Source: CAZBUK01 sp964495085
Lineage (GTDB): Bacteria; Bacteroidota; Ignavibacteria; T3Sed10-11
Direction: 5' to 3'
NCBI GenBank assembly: GCA_964495085.1
Contig: CAZBUK010000049.1
Location: 1 to 27,532, forward strand
Length of the DNA: 27,532 nucleotides
In this document: positions 24,207 to 27,532 of the stretch, piece after piece
Layout of the letters: each line of letters begins with the position of its first letter
Position numbering within the stretch: the stretch's first letter is position 1
Program-made: the position numbers and the translations under genes
The notes under the pieces: generated by a model
What the model saw: only the letters and a program-made list of their open reading frames with translations
Told to the model about the DNA's origin: nothing
Databases searched by the model: none

Positions 24207-24875
24207 ATGAAAAGACTGTCTACAATCTTGCTGGTATCAGCCGCCTTGCTGGCTCTGATGCAGCCTTCCTCTGCTCAGCTGATCGGAGTGGGTGTAAAGG
24301 GTGGAGTTAACTACTCAACCCTGAGCGGCTCATTTATGATCGATGAGGAGGATTTCGAAGTAAGCGATCTCAAGTACAAAACCGGGTTGGTCGTAGGAGC
24401 CTCGTACAGCATGGGATTGCTTCCGATGATTTCCCTGCAACCGGAATTGCTGTATACTTCAAAGGGAGCGAAATTTAGCGACTCCTTTATCGATGATGGA
24501 GTACCAGTAGATATCGAAGCGACGCTCGATCTTACGTACATCGAGATTCCTATTCTGGTTAAGGTGACCCTCCCGACACCTGGGCTCAGCCCGAGCTTCT
24601 ACGCAGGTCCCGCTATAGCGTTCATCTCGGCGGCGAAAGCAAAATTCGAGGTATCGGCTATGGGTTTCTCGTTCAGCGATGAGCAAGACATCAAAGAGGA
24701 AATCAAGAGCACCGATATCGGACTGGTACTCGGCGCGGGGCTGGAGTTCGGCCTTCCCGTATTTAAACTAACCGCGGATCTCAGGTACACGATGGGTCTG
24801 TCGAGCATCGATGAGGTAGGCGATGGGGATATTAAAAACAACGCGATAACCCTGATGTTAGGCGTGGTATTTTAA
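24207..24875 (+). CDS. Outer-membrane beta-barrel protein (PorT/OMP_b-brl-like)
   Basis: This 222-residue protein has a clear signal peptide (MKRLSTILLVSAALLALMQP, cleavage likely after SSA). The mature part is a run of alternating strands: VGVKGGVNYSTLSG, TGLVVGASYSMG, ISLQPELLYTSKGAKF, DLTYIEIPILVKV, SPSFYAGPAIAFI, DIGLVLGAGLEFGL, KLTADLRYTMGLSSI, and it ends in the typical aromatic-terminated strand ITLMLGVVF. This matches the small OMP_b-brl/PorT-type barrels common in Bacteroidota and relatives; the strand order with the YIEIPILVK signature is characteristic. A GGGAG precedes the start by 10 nt. TATCTTTC at 24150-24157 resembles the FCB-group -7 element TAnnTTTG imperfectly. The precise role is unknown. 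Confidence 0.85.
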   Translation: MKRLSTILLVSAALLALMQPSSAQLIGVGVKGGVNYSTLSGSFMIDEEDFEVSDLKYKTGLVVGASYSMGLLPMISLQPELLYTSKGAKFSDSFIDDGVPVDIEATLDLTYIEIPILVKVTLPTPGLSPSFYAGPAIAFISAAKAKFEVSAMGFSFSDEQDIKEEIKSTDIGLVLGAGLEFGLPVFKLTADLRYTMGLSSIDEVGDGDIKNNAITLMLGVVF

Positions 24876-24893
24876 CAGAAGAGCTATAACATT

Positions 24894-24966
24894 CCGGAAT
24901 TCGGGACGGTACGTGACCGCAGGATCCGTCCCTGATTCCGGTTCTTTAAGGAACCCGCCGAACCGG
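24894..24966 (+). promoter_or_regulatory. Overlapping alternative hairpins before the symporter gene
   Basis: A 16-position stem pairs 24894-24909 with 24926-24941 (one mismatch, one G-U). CCGGTTC (24938-24944) can instead pair with GAACCGG (24960-24966), using four of the same bases. A third small option is GGTTC (24940-24944)/GAACC (24951-24955). The first hairpin may terminate the beta-barrel transcript, though only TTCTTT follows it. A switch-like leader is possible. Confidence 0.4.
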
Positions 24967-24999
24967 TCCGGTCTCCTATGACGTAAATCCTTTCCCCAT

Positions 25000-26463
25000 A
25001 TGAATCTCCTCTATCTCGGTATTGTCCTCGCATATTTTATTCTCATACTATTGGTCGGTATGTTCCTTCGCGGCGCCGCGAAAACATCCGACTCGTACCT
25101 GATCGCAGGCCGTTCGATGGGTATCATCCTCTGCACGGCCACGATCGCCGGAGAATGGCTGGGCGGGATGAGCACGATCGGCACGTCCGAGCTTGCCATG
25201 ACTTCCGGATTTTTCCCGATGTGGTACAATATCTCGACAGCGGTCGGCATGGTGATCTTTGGATTTACCGTCGCATCCATCTACAGGAAGAACCGCGTTC
25301 ATACCGTCGGCGAGATGCTCGAAAAATTGTACAACCGCAGGACCCGCACGATAGCTTCGGTCTGTTTCATCGCCGCCTTCATGATCCTCTCGTATCTCCA
25401 GCTGCAGGCCGTCGGCAGTGTGATGTCGGAAATGCTCGGCATCAAATTCTGGATCGGTATCGTGGTCGCCGGCGTTCTCATCACCGGCTATGTCCTGCGC
25501 GGCGGCATAGAATCGATTGCGGCCACGAACCTCCTGCATGTCGGATTGATGTACGCTACGCTGCTGACCGCGTATATCGCGGCAATGGTGAAGATGGGAG
25601 GATACGAAGGATTGTTTACGCAGCTTGAATCCGTAACCGATCCGGAAATGGTAGCGCGCTTCAGGAATCCCTTCTCGGCCGGAATGGCTCCAATTGCAGC
25701 CTGGCTGCTGGGGGGCATACTTTCCGGATTCGCCTCGCAGGCCTCCATTCAACCGGTTTTTGCAGCCCGCGATATCCGGACGGCGAAATGGTCGGCGGTG
25801 CTCAGCGGACTGATCATCGCCCCGCTCGGTATCATCGTTGCGACGCTCGGTATGGTCCGCCGATCCGAATATTTCGGAGCGGGCGAGCTCTCCTCCCTCA
25901 AACAGGCGCTGCCGAACCTGCTCATGAATCCCGATTTCATTCCCCCATGGGTTGGGGCGCTCGGCATCGCGGGTATCCTCGCGGCGATCCTTTCCACCGT
26001 CGGTCCGGTCATGTTCGCGATAAGCACCATTCTCACGAAGGATATTTATCACCGGCTTATAAATGAGGATGCGACAGACGAGCAGGTGCTCAAGATGTCG
26101 CGAATGCTCACGATCGCGGTAGGGATAGTTGTGACGCCGATGGCGATCCTGCTCAAAGGAGCGATATTGAATGCTGCATATATCACCTATGCCATACGAG
26201 CCTCGGCAGCGGTTATCGTTCTGCTCGGCATCTTCTGGATCAGGGGTAATATTTCAGTGCCGACTCCGAAAGCTGCGATCACCGCACTGATCAGCTCGAC
26301 GGCGGCGAGTCTGCTGTTTGTCATTTTTCAGACCCAGATAACTGCGTTCCTGGGCTTTACGGTGGATAAGGTCTACGCCGCGTTGTTTTTCGCTCTTGTT
26401 TCCATATTTATTGTAACGCCGCTGACGAACGGCGATGAGCGGGGGGCGGGAATCGAGCGGTGA
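25000..26463 (+). CDS. Sodium:solute symporter (SSS family)
   Basis: The 487-residue membrane protein has about 12-13 hydrophobic helices with the LeuT-type order of the SSS family, which couples Na+ entry to uptake of sugars, amino acids, vitamins or other solutes. Segments typical of the family are SYLIAGRSMG near residue 35, GEWLGGMSTIG at about 51-61, and ILAAILSTVGPVMFAISTIL followed by TKDIY, where the S-T pair corresponds to the Na2 sodium-site region. The substrate cannot be assigned. No Shine-Dalgarno is visible; the ATG at 25000 is preceded by CCTTTCCCC. The 124-nt spacer before it carries the alternative hairpins described above. Confidence 0.9.
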   Translation: MNLLYLGIVLAYFILILLVGMFLRGAAKTSDSYLIAGRSMGIILCTATIAGEWLGGMSTIGTSELAMTSGFFPMWYNISTAVGMVIFGFTVASIYRKNRVHTVGEMLEKLYNRRTRTIASVCFIAAFMILSYLQLQAVGSVMSEMLGIKFWIGIVVAGVLITGYVLRGGIESIAATNLLHVGLMYATLLTAYIAAMVKMGGYEGLFTQLESVTDPEMVARFRNPFSAGMAPIAAWLLGGILSGFASQASIQPVFAARDIRTAKWSAVLSGLIIAPLGIIVATLGMVRRSEYFGAGELSSLKQALPNLLMNPDFIPPWVGALGIAGILAAILSTVGPVMFAISTILTKDIYHRLINEDATDEQVLKMSRMLTIAVGIVVTPMAILLKGAILNAAYITYAIRASAAVIVLLGIFWIRGNISVPTPKAAITALISSTAASLLFVIFQTQITAFLGFTVDKVYAALFFALVSIFIVTPLTNGDERGAGIER

Positions 26464-26573
26464 GTGTGTGGAGGGATATATTCAACGCAAAGCAGAGTCG
26501 ACCGGGTATATTTGCAATTATATACAGCTTCATGTAACTTTATCTAATTAGTTATCTCTAAATATATTCTTTA

Positions 26574-26651
26574 TCACCCTTGGACTTCACCCAGGGTGAG
26601 GTGTATTTCAGGCTGAGCCCCGATCCCGACTCTGTCGGGAGGGAAGCCTGA
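26574..26651. repeat. Double hairpin element in the intergenic region
   Basis: TCACCCT (26574-26580) pairs with AGGGTGA (26593-26599). A second, nested hairpin follows: outer TCAGGCT (26608-26614)/AGCCTGA (26645-26651), inner CCCGAC (26625-26630)/GTCGGG (26634-26639), with CCC/GGG between. It lies between the symporter and nucleotidyltransferase genes. There is no T-run after it. Confidence 0.6.
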
Positions 26652-26705
26652 CTATTCCAGCGATAACTATTGACGATTATTATAAGCATACCGGATATTA
26701 CGAAC

Positions 26706-27134
26706 ATGTCACAAGCGATACTATGGCTTACCGCGGAGACTAAGGAAAAGCTCAGGATGGAGGGGGTCGTTGCAGTCTATTTTTTCGGATCCGGAGCGAC
26801 GGGAAATTCGGGGCCATTTTCCGATACGGACATCGGAATTGTTCTCGATGAGATACGAGCCCGTCATGTAAATATAGCCGACATTCACCCGATTATCTAC
26901 GACATTCTCTCGTCGGATATTCCGGACACACCCGGCGGGGTGCGTCTCGATATTTCATTCCTTCAGAAATCGAATCCGGCCCTCGCTATGAAAGCGATAC
27001 GCGATGGTATAATATTATATGAATCGAATGCGACAAAGCGAGTCGACTTTGAGGAATCAATAATCCATAGGTACAACGATTATTTGAAATTACAGCGAGA
27101 ATACGAGGACGCCACGTTGCAGGCGTTTAGGTAA
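26706..27134 (+). CDS. MNT-domain nucleotidyltransferase (MntA-like antitoxin)
   Basis: This 142-residue protein has the minimal nucleotidyltransferase core: FGSGATGNSGPFSDTDIG, in which Gly28-Ser29 and the acid pair Asp40/Asp42 fit GSx(10)SDxD, and a third carboxylate Asp82 lies in VRLDISF. Such proteins (MntA) neutralise the HEPN toxin HepT by AMPylating it, and genes usually occur in the order mntA-hepT or the reverse. The C-terminal YESNATKRVDFEESIIHRYNDY is typical of the group. An in-frame TTG at 26670 would add 12 residues; the ATG at 26706 places the core at the usual distance. The reading frame right after it looks like a damaged hepT, so the pair may be non-functional as a toxin-antitoxin system. 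Confidence 0.78.
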   Translation: MSQAILWLTAETKEKLRMEGVVAVYFFGSGATGNSGPFSDTDIGIVLDEIRARHVNIADIHPIIYDILSSDIPDTPGGVRLDISFLQKSNPALAMKAIRDGIILYESNATKRVDFEESIIHRYNDYLKLQREYEDATLQAFR

Positions 27135-27143
27135 ACAAAATAT

Positions 27144-27283
27144 ATGAACCGGGTATCGGTTTCAAAAATAAAGATAGAAAACAAACTGGCGATAATTAGA
27201 AAATCACTGACGGGTCTTAATGAAACAGTGTTGAGGTAATAAAAAATCCCGAACGATTTGGTCTTTCGGTGAGTGACAATTGA
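27144..27283 (+). pseudogene. Probable remnant of a HepT (HEPN) toxin gene
   Basis: Ten bases after the nucleotidyltransferase stop an ATG opens a 31-codon frame whose product has a helix like the HepT N-terminus (SKIKIENKLAIIRKSLTGLN). It ends at TAA (27237-27239). In the -1 frame, from about 27230, the reading continues as VEVIKNPERFGLSVSDN up to TGA at 27281, reminiscent of the next HepT segment. The later HEPN RxxxxxH catalytic motif is not found. This fits a frameshifted, truncated partner, but similarity is weak and the call rests partly on position. Confidence 0.4.
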
Positions 27284-27377
27284 AATGGAGAAGCCGCTTA
27301 TCACGCTCAGATTATACCCATAATCGCATCTGTCCAAAATAAAATATAAAGAATTTTGAATGATTCAGGTCCACCAA

Positions 27378-27491
27378 GCCGAAATCGTCGGGGTTGTGCG
27401 GTGGGAAATCCGCCGAGGCGGATTGCGTTTAGATTTCGGCAGCCTTTTTCTTTTGGTTACTTTTCTTTTTGGGCTCAAAAAGAAAAGTAAC
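27378..27491. repeat. Triple inverted-repeat element
   Basis: Three dyads follow each other: GCCGAAATC (27378-27386)/GATTTCGGC (27432-27440) enclosing AATCCGCC (27407-27414)/GGCGGATT (27417-27424), then an exact 15-bp stem 27456-27470/27477-27491 with loop GGGCTC. No coding frame of note overlaps. It has the look of a dispersed intergenic repeat or mobile non-coding element; the last hairpin could also stop transcription. Confidence 0.75.
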
Positions 27492-27532
27492 AATAATTCA
27501 AATATATCTGAATATATGCATGCGATTACTCT

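Noticed and set aside
26670..26705. TTG start for the nucleotidyltransferase
   Set aside because: The ATG at 26706 fits the family length better; the TTG cannot be formally excluded.

Overview
The window looks like a scaffolded contig from an uncultivated Gram-negative bacterium. WaaA (Kdo transferase) implies LPS, a TolC/adaptor/ABC tripartite pump implies two membranes, and a secreted small beta-barrel of the PorT/OMP_b-brl type is most common in the Bacteroidota/FCB group and its relatives. Shine-Dalgarno sequences are present but uneven, and none of the three tRNA genes encodes CCA. Phylum-level placement is inference only. A run of exactly 100 N (22298-22397) marks a scaffold join.

Layout. 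Positions 1-130 hold a 21-bp-period repeat array, perhaps an insertion-sequence end. Positions 174-948 (minus) carry tRNA-Arg(TCT), tRNA-His(GTG), a TPR lipoprotein and tRNA-Glu(TTC), ending in an intrinsic terminator. trmB (minus) then diverges from a zinc/cadmium resistance pair: an ArsR/SmtB sensor with an intact alpha-5 metal site and a P1B-2 ATPase, with a TGAA-n6-TTCA operator over the predicted start site. Positions 4486-11734 (minus) form an efflux operon in transcription order: TolC-like channel, HlyD/MacA-like adaptor, LolD/MacB-type ATPase, two paralogous MacB/FtsX-type permeases and, 56 nt on, an exported HExxH putative metalloprotease. waaA and larC follow as a minus-strand pair, diverging from a PfkB-family sugar kinase that overlaps an RmlD-like reductase by 4 nt. 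Then come serS and two ABC half-transporters whose motif changes are complementary, as expected of a heterodimeric exporter. After the N gap lie an AbgT-family transporter (minus), a beta-barrel protein, a sodium:solute symporter and an MNT-type nucleotidyltransferase followed by what looks like a broken HepT partner.

The coding content is mostly housekeeping and transport. The less ordinary material is between genes: a dispersed TTCGTGCTT-type repeat in three places, a tandem array of hairpin-forming 35-bp units at the scaffold gap, mutually exclusive hairpins ahead of the symporter, a nested hairpin ahead of the nucleotidyltransferase gene, and three successive perfect or near-perfect inverted repeats at the right end. 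No clear new multi-gene system is visible. The best candidates for follow-up are these structured repeats, the degraded MntA/HepT locus, the complementary ABC heterodimer and the proline-to-histidine change in the ATPase HP motif.
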